Below are positions 53,440-64,000 of a DNA stretch of 64,000 nucleotides, piece after piece. The DNA comes from Congeria kusceri (Eukaryota > Mollusca > Bivalvia > Myida > Dreissenidae): NCBI GenBank assembly GCA_027627225.1, contig CM051034.1, positions 46,315,548-46,379,547 of the forward strand, read 5' to 3'. How positions within the stretch are numbered: position 1 is the stretch's first letter; every line of letters starts with the position of its first letter. The translations under genes were made by a program, and so were the position numbers. The notes beneath the pieces were generated by a model. That model was not told where the DNA came from. It ran no database searches and worked only from the letters and a program-made list of their open reading frames with translations.

Positions 53440-54282
53440 TAGCGAAAACTACAATCTGTTGACAATGGGTACATATTTATCTTTATTTGTGGATGGTATT
53501 GTTTTCTTTTATAAATTCATACATACTATAAAGATGTCAGATGAAATTCACCATTGGGACAGGATACCACATAAAAATGTGTTATACTTTCCGAATAAAT
53601 ATGATTTAAAGCCGAAATTCAAGTCAAATCAATGACTTCTTTCGATTTTAAACAATTGTGTCTCAATAAATAGTTTAGTTTTTCCAAAAATCTAAATCGA
53701 CAAACCTTTTGTTCAATGTTCCCTTAGCAATCACACAAAATGTCATATTGTTCTGTGCATTCATAAGAAAGATCTAACGTGATAAAGTAGACGGGGTGTT
53801 CACAACGTTGGCTCTAATTCCTGGCGATTCATATTTTTCCCGGCACCATATGTCAGCGAAATTGCCACAAAGTCGGCATCACTTGCCTTTTTAGTTCACA
53901 ACGCAATCATACGAGTATCTTTCAGAATATTAAAACGTGTTCGTCTGTATGTTCGTTAGTTCGTATCGATGAAAAAAACACATAGTGGATAGCACATTTG
54001 AAGACAAGATGAGCTATGAACGTATGAGTTATGTACTGACATTCACTTCGAAAAGAGACCATTACACTTCGGTAAATTAATAATACGAGTAATTCTTGAT
54101 GCGTGTGTGTTTGAATGTAGTCATGAAGCTACGGAAGGGTGATGATGATGTGCAAAAACTATTATATATCTTTGATACGGATCTGTAGCTGATCACTGCA
54201 GACCCACAGACAACATAAAGGGGTTATAACTGCACGATCAAAAGTTTACGCCCCCCTAACCCGAAATCCTGGATTCGCCCCT
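53440..54282. other. Right part of the inserted element
   Basis: A short open frame to 53635 and AT-rich DNA; nothing recognised. Confidence 0.5.
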
Positions 54283-54370
54283 GGTCCCGGATATGAATAA
54301 GATAAATTTAGCGGAGAACTAACGACAGGTCAGTCTCGGATATGAATACAGATATTTGAGCGAGAGAAGG
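54283..54370. repeat. ~50-bp minisatellite, right part
   Basis: GTCCCGGATATGAATAAGAT and CAGTCTCGGATATGAATACA + GATATTTGAGCGAGAG resume the array of 51538-51967. Confidence 0.85.
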
Positions 54371-54965
54371 AACTCAGTCATGGAAATGAATGCAGATATT
54401 TTTGAAGGAACAATTTTTAACACTCGACCAATGGGTATGAATTTAAATATTTGCGAGAAAGTACGACATAAAGTATGCTCTCGGATATCGGACGAATAAA
54501 AGAACGGCAACTCGTAACGCAGATCAAGCACATTCAAATCAAAGAATGATAACTCAGACAAAGTAGGAATAACGACTTACGGAGATTGAAGCGTTTAGAA
54601 GAAACAATTTAAAGAACCATAACCCGGGACTGTTAAACGAATGGACGCGTTTGTTAAAACACCGTCAACAACACAACGGCAAACCGCAGAATAAATACAC
54701 GATAATCTTACACCACGCAATGTTTGACATTTATAACGTGTTAAGAACCACTCCACTCCACTCCAACATTGTTTATGTAAATGTGAATTTTGCACACGGC
54801 ACGTGTGTTTGTATCCATCGATAAATCATCTATCCCACCCAGTTTAGTCATAAAACAAGTTTGTCGTCTGCTTTTATAAATAAGAGGGGGCGCTTCGCAA
54901 CATTTGAATTCGGACTGTTTAGAATAATTATTTGTTAAGAAGCCGATAATACGTTGTAATTGACG
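54371..54965. other. CRIP1 upstream region
   Basis: This is the presumed promoter and 5' UTR. CTTTTATAAATAAGAGGG at about 54871 resembles a TATA box and lies about 95 bases before the ATG. The evidence is weak. Confidence 0.4.
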
Positions 54966-55005
54966 ATGCCGAAGTGTCCAACTTGTAATAAGGAAGTTTA
55001 TTTTG
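54966..55005 (+). CDS. CRIP1: CRIP1 exon 1
   Basis: ATG CCG AAG TGT .. TTT G|GTAAGA: 13 codons plus one base. [13 protein letters not shown] is nearly identical to human CRIP1, which fixes the start. Confidence 0.95.
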
Positions 55006-58000
55006 GTAAGAAGACATTTTATCATTATTTTATTTCCGCATTATTTCCATGCAAAATGTACATTTTTATAAATATAATGGTGAATGTTGTTTAAATAATG
55101 ATAATATACATATATATGTGTAATCATTTGACTACAATTCATGCATAAATCGTGATGTGTATTTTAAATGAACTAGTGTACATAATAAAACTACAGTAAC
55201 GAATTGCATTGTGTCTAATTATGTCTATTGATAGGTGTCCCATAATATCGCAAATGTTGTGTATTTGTTGAAGTGTGATAATTGCGTGTATTTTGTGCAA
55301 CGTCTAAATATACGTTTCCGCATTCAACCACTGAGTTAAGGTTTTGGTTCGCCTTTACGTTGTGTGTGCTGTTTTCATATTGACCGGTAATCAAGTACAT
55401 TGGCAATGTTTCTGTACAACAAACACCAAAGAAACACCAAGCTGTCGCGTTAATTATATGCTTGTATACGTGCCCGACAGGAAAATATATGTAGCCTGTT
55501 AATAATCCAAATAATTAGACATAGATTCTTACCTATTTTTGTATGGGGCAGAATTGACAAAATATAAAATATGGAAAACTATTAAAAATAAATGTCAACT
55601 GCTGAAAAAAAATCAAACTCATTTTTCGTCAATTAAAAGCCAGAAAGTGTCATTAGCCTTTGAGCAAATAAGACTGCAGGGAAGATGTATACTAGTATTA
55701 GTACACGGATGTAATTATGCATGTCCGACGCGAAAGTATAATATGTAGGCCTATTTTGTAGGACGTTTACTGTATGGTATTTATTGTTAATAGTGACACT
55801 TTGACCTTTATTAGTTCAATACAAGGTAGTTCATTCTGATACTGAATAGAAAATGTACAAAAAAATACAGTTTGTGAAATGTTTAGAATGCTATCTCTTA
55901 AGTAATATTAGTCTTAAAGGTACAATGTCATGCAAAGAAAACCAACGAGGTCGCCATCTGCACGTGCATGCAATAGACTTTCTCGTTCAGTAATCAAAAT
56001 TGTTATAATAAATAGAACGCTCATTACATCGAAAACGGAACACACTATATGCGTTTCCTTTTTTTGTAATCATAAACAACTCATTATTGTATGAGACGCT
56101 TTAAACTCCGAGTAACTAGTCCATTTGTGGTCAAAATTTCTGTTTTATTTGTTAACGACAGACATGTTCTTGCATTTTGTATAACAAAAATCATAATATT
56201 TAACTTTTTATTTATTAAACACCATTTGTCGACCAGAGCCAAATCAAGGGCAAGTTTGTTAGATTGTTTGTCTCGCAAGTTATCGAATAAATCGAGAGGG
56301 TTTAGGTGGTAAATCGTTCATTTCGCTCAGATATAAAGGCTCCATACACTTTCTCTCAACGGTTTGAATACTGTTCACCGCTCTTATGAAATCAATAATT
56401 CAGTCGTGAAAGCATTCAACGACTCGGTGTTGCAAAAAGTTTCATATTTATGGCTTGTTTTCAATCAGCTTGTCTTATGTGCCCACCCATTCCGGCGTAA
56501 CATACCGCAGGCTGGGGATTTTGATTAAAGGTGTTTTCAACAGTCCTGTTCCTGATCTTCTTCTAACGCATAATGTCCCTTTAAGTCATCCGCAACTTAT
56601 TATCTATTTAAGTCCTCCTGACGCGTAATGTTCCTTTAGTCATCTGTAACTTATTATCTATTGAAGTTCTCCTGACGCGTTATGTCCCTTTAGTCATCCG
56701 CAACTTATTATCTATTTAAGTCCTCATGACGCGCAATGTCCTTTTAGTCATCCGCAACTTATTATCTATTTAAGTCCTCATGACGCGTAATGTCCCTTTA
56801 GTCATCCGCAACTTATTATCTATTTAAGTCCTCCTGATGCGTAATGTCCCTTTAAGTCATCCGCAACTTATTATCTATTGAAGTCCTCCTGACGCGTAAT
56901 GTCCCTTTAGTCATCCGCAACTTATTATCTATATAAGTTCTTCTGACGCGTTATGTCCCTTTAGCCATCCGCAACTTATTATCTATATAAGTTATCCTGA
57001 CGCGTTATATCCCTTTAGTCATCCGCAACTTAATATCTATATAAGTTATCCTGACGCGTTATATCCCTTTAGTCATCTGCAACTTATTATATATTTAAGT
57101 CGTCATGACGCGTTATGTCCCTTCAAGTCATCCGCAACTTATTATATATTTAAGTCCTCATGACGCGTAATGTCCCTTTAGTCATCCGCAACTTATTATA
57201 TATTTAAGTCCTCATGACGCGTAATGCCCCTTTAGTCATCCGCAACTTATTATCTATATAAGTTCTTCTGACGCGTTATGTCCCTTTAGCCATCCGCAAC
57301 TTATTATCTCTATAAGTTATCCTGACGCGTTATATCCCTTGAGTCATCCGCAACTTATTATCTATATAAGTTATCCTGACGCGTTATATCCATTTAGTCA
57401 TCCGCAACTTAATATCTATATATGTTATCCTGACGCGTTATATCCCTTTAGTCATCCGCAACTTATTATATATTTAAGTCGTCGTGACGCATTATGTCCC
57501 TTCAAGTCATCCGCAACTTATTATCTATTTAAGTCCTCATGACGCGTAATGTCCCTTTAGTCATCCGCCTACTGATTTTTGGTTTATGAAACGAGAACAG
57601 TTATGCAGTACATGACAGACGAGATGAATATAATGTGTATATTGGGTTGAGTCGAAATCCTGCATTATTAATGAGACCATATAATGAGCCCGTTTTTTTC
57701 GGGTATATTCAGTACTTGAATAGTGTCATGCGCAGAAATAGCATCAAAACATAACGTTTTAAACGAATGCATCGGGGACTCCAAACTGCGCCCTTGTTGA
57801 CGCTATGTTGCCTCAATATTCTTACTATTGCATTGACAGCAGGGTCTTCTGTTGCTATAGGGGGATTATCATATACGGAGGCGTTTATTTTGCCATGGGG
57901 ATGAACACAAATGGAGGCGTTTAATATATCCACCTAAGAGATATTGACATATTTGGTCTAAATCCCCTGCTAAGTATTAAGTCCATCCGTTAATGAGTAT

Positions 58001-59826
58001 CAAAAACCATGCTATCTATCGGGTGTAATCTGGTTTTACGGTCAACGCCTATCTATTTATCGTAAGATGTTCAGGGACAAGTGACGCCTGACATAAGGGG
58101 GTACAATAAGCAAACACAACGTTCACATATGAAGCTTAAGATTGAATATCTCTGCATTCATGTATTCAGCTGTGGATGGTGAAACTCTACCGCAAGCGCG
58201 CGTGGGCTGTGGATGGTGAAACTCTACCGCAAGCGCGCGTGGGCTGTGGATGGTGAAACTCTACCGCAAGCGCGCGTGGGCGAATGCACGTTCAATTTTT
58301 ATATGATCACAATGAGTCCAATTTTATCAAAGTTATCTACCACAAATATTTTTCCACCAAATGGATGTGCACTTCCCAAACGGCATATTTCCGAGTTTAT
58401 ACTCAAATAGGCACAAGAAATAGACATCCCTAAAATTGCCAGAAACCATCATACATAATATCGTAATTTTTCATATGGATATGCACTTACAGAAATAGTG
58501 TTTCCGAGCCTACAACCAATAGGCCCATTCATTCAAAGTTGTTTTTTTTTTTTAATTTTACAGAAATTGTATATGATATGTTTAAACCACGAGTTTTATA
58601 TCACAATTTCTACCTTGACCTGCAATGAATATTTATAACATTATACTAAGTTAAGTAAGTTTTGCTACAAAATATTAAACTATGTATTTCATTGAGTCAT
58701 CATTAAATAAAGAGCATTTCTTCGTATAGTAGTGGTCATTCCCTTTAAAGACAGTTTACTTGTAAATATCAACATCATGCTTTGTATAAATGTCACAATG
58801 TTATAATATTTAAATGAAGAGAAAAAGGGCAAACTCCAATTCACATCGCGTTTCGACTTCAATAGTCTTGATCGGTATGAATATAAACAAATACATTATG
58901 ACGTCATGCCGTCACGTTACGTAACATCATTTTTGGCGTACCTTTTCACATAGAATTAACTATACAATAGTTACATGAGTTTCACAATAAAACTATGTAA
59001 AAGTACATGTTTATATTAATGTTATAATAATATATATATAATGTTATAATAAAATACGACCAATAAACAATGTGTTTTCACTTTAAGATGCATTTTATAT
59101 TTGCTAACATCGATCCTAGTTGTTGCTAAACTTATTTTACCTACTGTAGTATATATAATACGATGTTCATGTTAATTCTCTCATTTCGCAAACTTTTGGA
59201 TACCGCTGTGATTTCACTATTAATTTCATGTTGCGAATTTGTTCTCAGCGTGCTGTGATAACAGTTTGCAGACGTTTCATAAAGCCTTTGACATATTACC
59301 CTGGCAACTGACAATGTTTAAAGCAACATGATAACTTACGCATAAAACCGACACATGTTTTATTTATGTCTTCTATGCAGTTCTTTTTATATTCAAGGCT
59401 GTTTTTACAATAGATTTTACATTACTATTCTATACAAAATTTTAGTTATACTGCAAACACAAAATACGTACGTTGTTACCATTTTCCGCGAACTTTTTTA
59501 TGCATGCAAAAACGTGCGTTTAATGCAACGCACATAAACCGAATATTATGTTGATCAACATTGAAAGTAACCAATACTTAAATATCTTGTATATTTCCAG
59601 CTGAGAAGGTTACCTCTCTTGGTAAGGAGTGGCACAGAGCGTGTCTGAAATGCAAGAAGTGCGGAAAAACACTGGCCGCCGGCTCACATTCTGAGGTAAT
59701 AACATCTAGATTGATATCTCGATTCTGCTTCTACCACCACATACACTACTACTATGACGGTTCTACTATAACGGTACCACTATATTACGGTACTACGACT
59801 ACTATAACGGTACCACCATATTACGG

Positions 59827-59859
<33 letters not shown>

Positions 59860-60906
59860 CACCACCACCACCGCCACCACCACTACTACTACATTACTTC
59901 TATGGCTGCTGCTGCTACTCCGGTTGTAACACGTACAAACTTTGAAGATAATACTCTGAATCGTTTCAGCACGAAGGTGTACCGTACTGCACGAGGCCCT
60001 GTCACCAAGCGTTGTTTGGACCCAAAGGTACGGTTTGCTTTCTTGAACACGCATCTGAGCTAAACTGTACTAAGTAAAACAAATACAAGCATTTTTGCCA
60101 CTTTGTAAAGCTTTAGAAATACAGTCTTGAAAAAACACACAATATTATGAAATGTAACATGATGTGTTTTCACTAAGATCTGCCATGCGAATTAAATAAC
60201 ACACATGCTTAGTAAGTCTTATAAACAGTGAATACGAGTCCACGACCAATGTTCAATAGATAACACTTTTTAAACAAAATACAAACAGTTTGGTCTCAAG
60301 TTAAAGGGGCTATAAATGTTCGCCCTTATTAAATCGCGAAGGGACCAAAGCAGCATGCGCAATTAGCAGTATAGGGACTTGTTGACAGATTTTTGTATTT
60401 GTAAAAGTATCGGTAACAAAATTTGGAAGTTGTCAATTTGCCAATCTGTGAAGCATTCAGCAGATACTGTAACTGCGGCAATTTCTGTGATGTCGTTCGA
60501 CAATGCTCGTGAAAAGGCCAACTTATGATAGAAATTATCAGAGCGGCTAAAGTGTGTGTATCATAGACTAATTGTATTTTGGTGGTCCAATTCTCCACGC
60601 TAGAGCCAATCATATTTGTCTAAATCCCCACAATGGGGGATGTTAAATAAATGACCCGGGCGCCAATATTACCGGAATCTTAAATCCAACCAAAGTCTAT
60701 TTCCCGGGACCCGGAGTCATTCGGTGTTTCAAATTCCCGCCTGTCGGGATTTGCTTTCAGTCTAAAGTCGCGTATATGCCCGCCACTCCCCTCCTGGGGG
60801 TAAATATTGATAAGTGCATAAGGTCTGCACGTGTATAAATATTCGTATTTGTGTCTTTGCAGGTTATGGCCACGGTGGAACAGAGAGTCACAACTACAAC
60901 AAATGA
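54966..60906 (+). CDS. CRIP1: CRIP1-type cysteine-rich LIM protein (complete, 4 exons)
   Basis: A small single-LIM protein; family members bind zinc through a double-finger LIM domain and act as protein-protein adaptors in nucleus and cytoplasm. Join: 54966..55005, 59601..59695, 59970..60027, 60863..60906; 237 bases, 78 residues (human CRIP1 has 77). It starts [13 protein letters not shown]. The middle is [20 protein letters not shown] and [18 protein letters not shown]. The end is [20 protein letters not shown]. Zinc ligands are C4, C7, H25, C28, C31, C34, C52 and C56. The glycine-rich tail GYGHGG parallels human GFGRGG. Phases join without gaps. Intron 1 (4.6 kb) holds a 54-bp array, and intron 2 a trinucleotide repeat. 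Confidence 0.95.
56566..57565. repeat. 54-bp minisatellite in CRIP1 intron 1, about 18 copies
   Basis: The unit is GTCATCCGCAACTTATTATC + TATTTAAGTCCTCATGACGC + GTAATGTCCCTTTA. Two variant types (TTTAAGTCCTC and TATAAGTTATC) occur in blocks that are themselves repeated, a sign of higher-order duplication. Most units carry ACGCGT. Confidence 0.95.
57566..58168. other. CRIP1 intron 1, unassigned
   Basis: No recognised feature. Confidence 0.55.
58169..58279. repeat. 37-bp minisatellite, 3 copies
   Basis: The unit is GCTGTGGATGGTGAAACTCT + ACCGCAAGCGCGCGTGG, three identical copies. Confidence 0.95.
58280..59600. other. CRIP1 intron 1, acceptor-proximal
   Basis: AT-rich sequence with an ATATATATAATGTTATAATA-like simple stretch near 59030; no gene recognised. 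Confidence 0.55.
59601..59695 (+). CDS. CRIP1: CRIP1 exon 2
   Basis: Follows TATTTCCAG. It encodes [20 protein letters not shown] and then [11 protein letters not shown]. It holds five zinc ligands. Donor GAG|GTAATA, phase 0. Confidence 0.96.
59740..59893. repeat. ACT/ACC trinucleotide repeat in CRIP1 intron 2
   Basis: A perfect (ACT)n tract runs into (ACC)n and back to (ACT)n at 59829-59893. It is preceded by longer imperfect units containing ATATTACGGTACTAC and AACGGTACCAC, from which it probably grew. Confidence 0.93.
59970..60027 (+). CDS. CRIP1: CRIP1 exon 3
   Basis: Follows ATCGTTTCAG. It encodes [19 protein letters not shown] with the last two zinc ligands. Donor AAAG|GTACGG. Confidence 0.95.
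60028..60862. other. CRIP1 intron 3
   Basis: It contains 60373-60460, which has AGGGACTTGTTGACAGATT and CAATCTGTGAAG, a short relative of the MITE at 28519. The remainder (60600-60830) is GC-richer with no identified feature. Confidence 0.6.
60863..60906 (+). CDS. CRIP1: CRIP1 exon 4
   Basis: Follows TCTTTGCAG. It encodes the Gly-rich tail [13 protein letters not shown] and TGA. Confidence 0.94.
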
Positions 60907-61569
60907 GCCCCAGGAGTTGTGTTGACTTCGTTCTGCCGCCTAGGGTGTACATTATATATTTACTAAATGCACATCGTAACTCATTGTAGACGCTTTTATT
61001 GCAGCTTATATTTGTGCGTACGTATCACCTGCAGCTTTGTATTGTTTACTTTATGTCGCTATCTCAAAATTTACAAACATTCTCCGGAGATTATTTATCT
61101 ACTAGTGCCTCTTTCATTTCGATTCCTCGAGCAATTGTACGCATGCCTGCGAATTTTGTAGCAATCACGATACAGGTTGTCTACGTTTCTATCACTCTAC
61201 ATGTTTTTTACGTTAATTTCGTACAGCGCACACAAGTGACATTTGTGTTGTATGTTAATTTTGTACTACTAATGACATTTGTGGTACATGCCTTGAGAAA
61301 CGCGCTACACACTGTCAGAAAAAAATAATGCTTTACGCAGCGGCATTTATATGTGCATCTTGCACTTAACCCTGGACCGGTATCCTGTCTCATATACTAT
61401 AGAGCAATCAATGAATTATATTATGTATTCAGTTGTCGTATTGAGTATACGGCCAACGTGGTCGGAAAACCAGAGAACATAGATAATACATATACTTTCT
61501 TTGACAAGTGTTTAATACATGATGAAATGTTATTTAGCCAGGTTAAGGCTATGGGCCATGAGCCTTATA
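60907..61569. other. CRIP1 3' UTR and flank
   Basis: No clear poly(A) signal was assigned. Short open frames only; none recognised. Confidence 0.5.
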
Positions 61570-62110
61570 TTGTTTTTGTGTCGCCTCAAAAGGCGACATA
61601 TAGGAGTTACTTTTGGTGGCGGCGGTGGCGGCGTCGCCTTCCGTTTCTGCAGACAATAACTCGAGACGTTTTGGGCTATCATTATGAAACTATATGGAAG
61701 TGTTAGTAGGCATAACATTCAAGTCAAGTTCGGTTTTAGGTATAATTGCTCGTATCGTACTTGAGGTATGTCCTTAAAAAAAAAAAATTGTTCAAATAAG
61801 GCTTGTGCAGACAATAACGTCAGAAGTTTCTGTGAAATCAGTTATGAAACTTAAGGGAAGTGGTTGTAGGCAGAAAAGGAAGGTTAAGGTCGATTTTCGG
61901 GGTAAGTGCCCTTATCGTGCTTAAGTTATGCCCATTTTGTAGAAAAAAAAGTCCCAATAAAGGCTTGAGAAGTTTGTGTGCAATCATTATGAAACTTTAG
62001 GGAAGTGTGAGTAGGCATAAAAGGAAGGTTAAGTTCGGTTTCGGGCATAATTGCCCTTATGGTTCTTGAGTTATTCCCTGTCTGGCGACACATCCGACTC
62101 GTGGAGTTCT
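61570..62110 (-). mobile_element. Non-autonomous element, family A (copy 2, inverted)
   Basis: It starts with the hairpin GTCGCCTCAAAAGGCGAC and ends GGCGACACATCCGACTCGTG + GAGTTCTA, the inverse of the copy at 2545. Inside are three units of about 150 bp marked by ATTATGAAACT-TA-GGAAGTG and TAAGTTCGGTTT, different from the internal units of the other copy. Confidence 0.75.
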
Positions 62111-64000
62111 ATGGTATTGTATTAATTCAATCATCTTCTGCATTTGTTAATTTAATAACACATACTTTACCTATAATGACTTACGAAAATCTGAGTGTGG
62201 AAGACGCGACCTTCCGCAACATTATAAGGTACAAGATTGTGAATCTACATTGCGGCTGCCTTTGAAATAAGAGCTTGCTCTTAGAAGCGTATTTTTGCTT
62301 CAATAATATTATTTTTTATAAATCAAATGCCCAATACAAAAGCAGCTGAACAAATGAAATCAACAGCGAGTTATGCGCAACTGGGACGTCCGTTGTCTGG
62401 CCCAATGAAGACAAATATTGCTCCGTACTTACATGTAGCTGTATTGTTTTTCACAACAATAGTTTGCCCCTTTTAGCGTTAACACACGCCTTAGACACAA
62501 AACAACTATAAAAGATACAGGGTAAGAATTTCTTACCGACGTCTACACTCGCAAAGTAACTAACATAAGTTGACTTTGAGGTTGCATTAAAAATGGTGTA
62601 CAAAGTCAGGGATCAAGTTGTGGATCAAAATCAACTATCAATAAGTTTCAAACTCACAACATTAAGTACATGTTGGTACGAGTGCGATGGAAAATTGCAA
62701 GTTCGTTCCAGAAGATTCTTCAAAACAGACAAGGAAGCACCAGTAAGTACAAATTGCAAATTATACATACACATACATGCATCTTCTGCAAAATGGACTG
62801 GTTCTTATGCTTCGATAGTCGCAGTAGAGTATTATACGAGCGACTCGGATCTCTGGTATGTGGCCAGTTTACATTATGTACCTGTATTATGTCGAGTTTG
62901 ACATTGTACATGTATTATTAAACTGAATCGCAATTATGATGCAGGACAAACTGATACATTTTCTGTTCTGTGAATTAGTAGAAGTATATAAATCTCTATT
63001 GTCAATGTAGATGATAAAAAAAGAAGTTCAGAATTCGCACATTAAACTTCAATTTCATGTATCTTGAGTACCGGCACTAAGGACCAATTAACACAGTCAA
63101 CAAAGTTTACAGCTAACGATTTATATATTTTAGTTTATGTGCTTGGTGTTTTCGTATCATACATATCGGTAACCTATTATATTAAAACGCCTTACTTTGG
63201 AAAATATTGGACATAATAAGATGACGTAATAACGTTACGAGTTAAAACAAATCCAATCAGAAAAGATTTTTTGAGAGTTCAATCTTGTTCTGCAATAAGA
63301 AAATATTAAATGATTCGAACGTCTAATTTATGCTTATGTATACGAGTGTCGGGTCAATGTGCTCAATCTTTAAAATCTTCTACCACGTATTCATAGTTCA
63401 TGCAGTCAATATGTTCAACTTGGCTTAGTAAAATAATTAATAATGCGTCGTCATTAATATATAACAGTATCTACGACATTTCGTTTTGTTTAACTATGGT
63501 TGTAAATAAAATAAAAGTCATGACCATTTCCATGGATGTTGTTAAGCAATAACAATAATCTGTTTTATGCAAAATAAATCTGGTCGGTGCTGTTACATGT
63601 AAGTGATCAAACTTACATAAACGCTGGAATCTGTCGATGTTTCTATAAATCCTACACAAAATATTACATAAACCAGTTAAAATCAGAAGACACATTTTAT
63701 TGTAACTCTTTTTTATATATAATTCAAATTGAAAACAGAATCTTAACATTTAAGTAAATAGTAGTCAGTAATAAGAGCACTAAGCAGAATTTCATGTAAA
63801 CATGGGGATAAAAAGGATTTTACTCAAGATGTTTCTTGAATACGACCCCTGTTCGTACGATTTATACATGCCAAGACACCGTCAAGATTGAACAACACAA
63901 TAATAAACATGAATTTGTATTGACTCTATACTGAGTATGTGTTGGTTTTTGTTAGAAATTATTCACAATTTTCTGCACGTTTAGCATTACATGTACAAGT
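62111..64000. other. Right end of window, unassigned
   Basis: AT-rich DNA with short open frames (longest 62593-62901, 102 codons, no domain recognised). No gene, RNA or clear repeat could be supported. Confidence 0.5.

Larger units (their letters stand above)
51968..54284. mobile_element. 2.3-kb insertion that split a minisatellite
   Basis: The left end CTAGCGGATCCAGGGGGGTG and right end CCTGGATTCGCCCCTGG form an imperfect inverted repeat. GCGCCCCC/ACGCCCCCC lies just inside each. The flanks are halves of the same ~50-bp array. It contains a LINE remnant and a 40-bp array. The ends suggest a DNA transposon that had picked up other sequences. Confidence 0.7.

Noticed and set aside
59821..60054. 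Minus-strand open frame with poly-valine
   Set aside because: It reads the ACT/ACC microsatellite and part of CRIP1 exon 3 backwards; not coding.
62593..62901. 102-codon open frame near the right end
   Set aside because: No recognised family or splice sites that join it to another exon. A hidden exon cannot be excluded.

Overview
This is eukaryotic nuclear DNA. It is AT-rich, with long introns that use GT-AG splice sites and a very dense load of dispersed and tandem repeats. The proteins are animal chromatin and LIM proteins. A palindromic miniature element present in about eight copies (ends like TATGAGGCGCGTCGTGGG, GTCCGCACAGGC core) resembles one I associate with dreissenid mussels. I therefore suggest a bivalve mollusc, possibly Dreissena; the species is an inference from memory.

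There are three protein genes. (1) Minus strand, 1583-11867: the first two coding exons of a KDM3-family (KDM3A/KDM3B/JMJD1C) JmjC histone demethylase; the rest lies left of the window. (2) Plus strand, 19228-49425: a complete BRD8 homologue (bromodomain subunit of the NuA4/TIP60 acetyltransferase complex) in 20 coding exons. All phases join to give 676 residues with the bromodomain near the C-terminus. (3) Plus strand, 54966-60906: a complete 78-residue cysteine-rich LIM protein of the CRIP1 type in four exons. KDM3 and BRD8 diverge from a 7.4-kb intergenic region. From memory, human KDM3B and BRD8 are also near neighbours and divergent on 5q31, so this may be an old linkage.

The most striking feature is in BRD8. 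At five of its 19 introns (after exons 5, 12, 13, 16 and 18) sequence around the 5' splice site has been duplicated in tandem into the intron. In four of these the unit plainly includes the exon end as well as the donor; at exon 5 it is mostly intron start. Copy number runs from 2 to about 48. At exon 9 the 3' splice site is duplicated instead. At several other introns (after exons 5, 7, 8, 11 and 14) a mobile element lies within about 12-40 bases of the donor. The starts of BRD8 introns therefore look like a hotspot for both tandem duplication and insertion, and they carry dozens of decoy splice donors.

The remaining sequence is mostly repeats. It holds hAT-like elements with terminal inverted repeats and target-site duplications, two with remnants of a TTF/BED-type zinc finger. 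It also holds tRNA-derived elements, long palindromic MITEs (three abutting ones, two of them carrying internal minisatellites), a LINE remnant inside an element that split a minisatellite, and many minisatellites. No prokaryotic or viral genes and no CRISPR array were seen.
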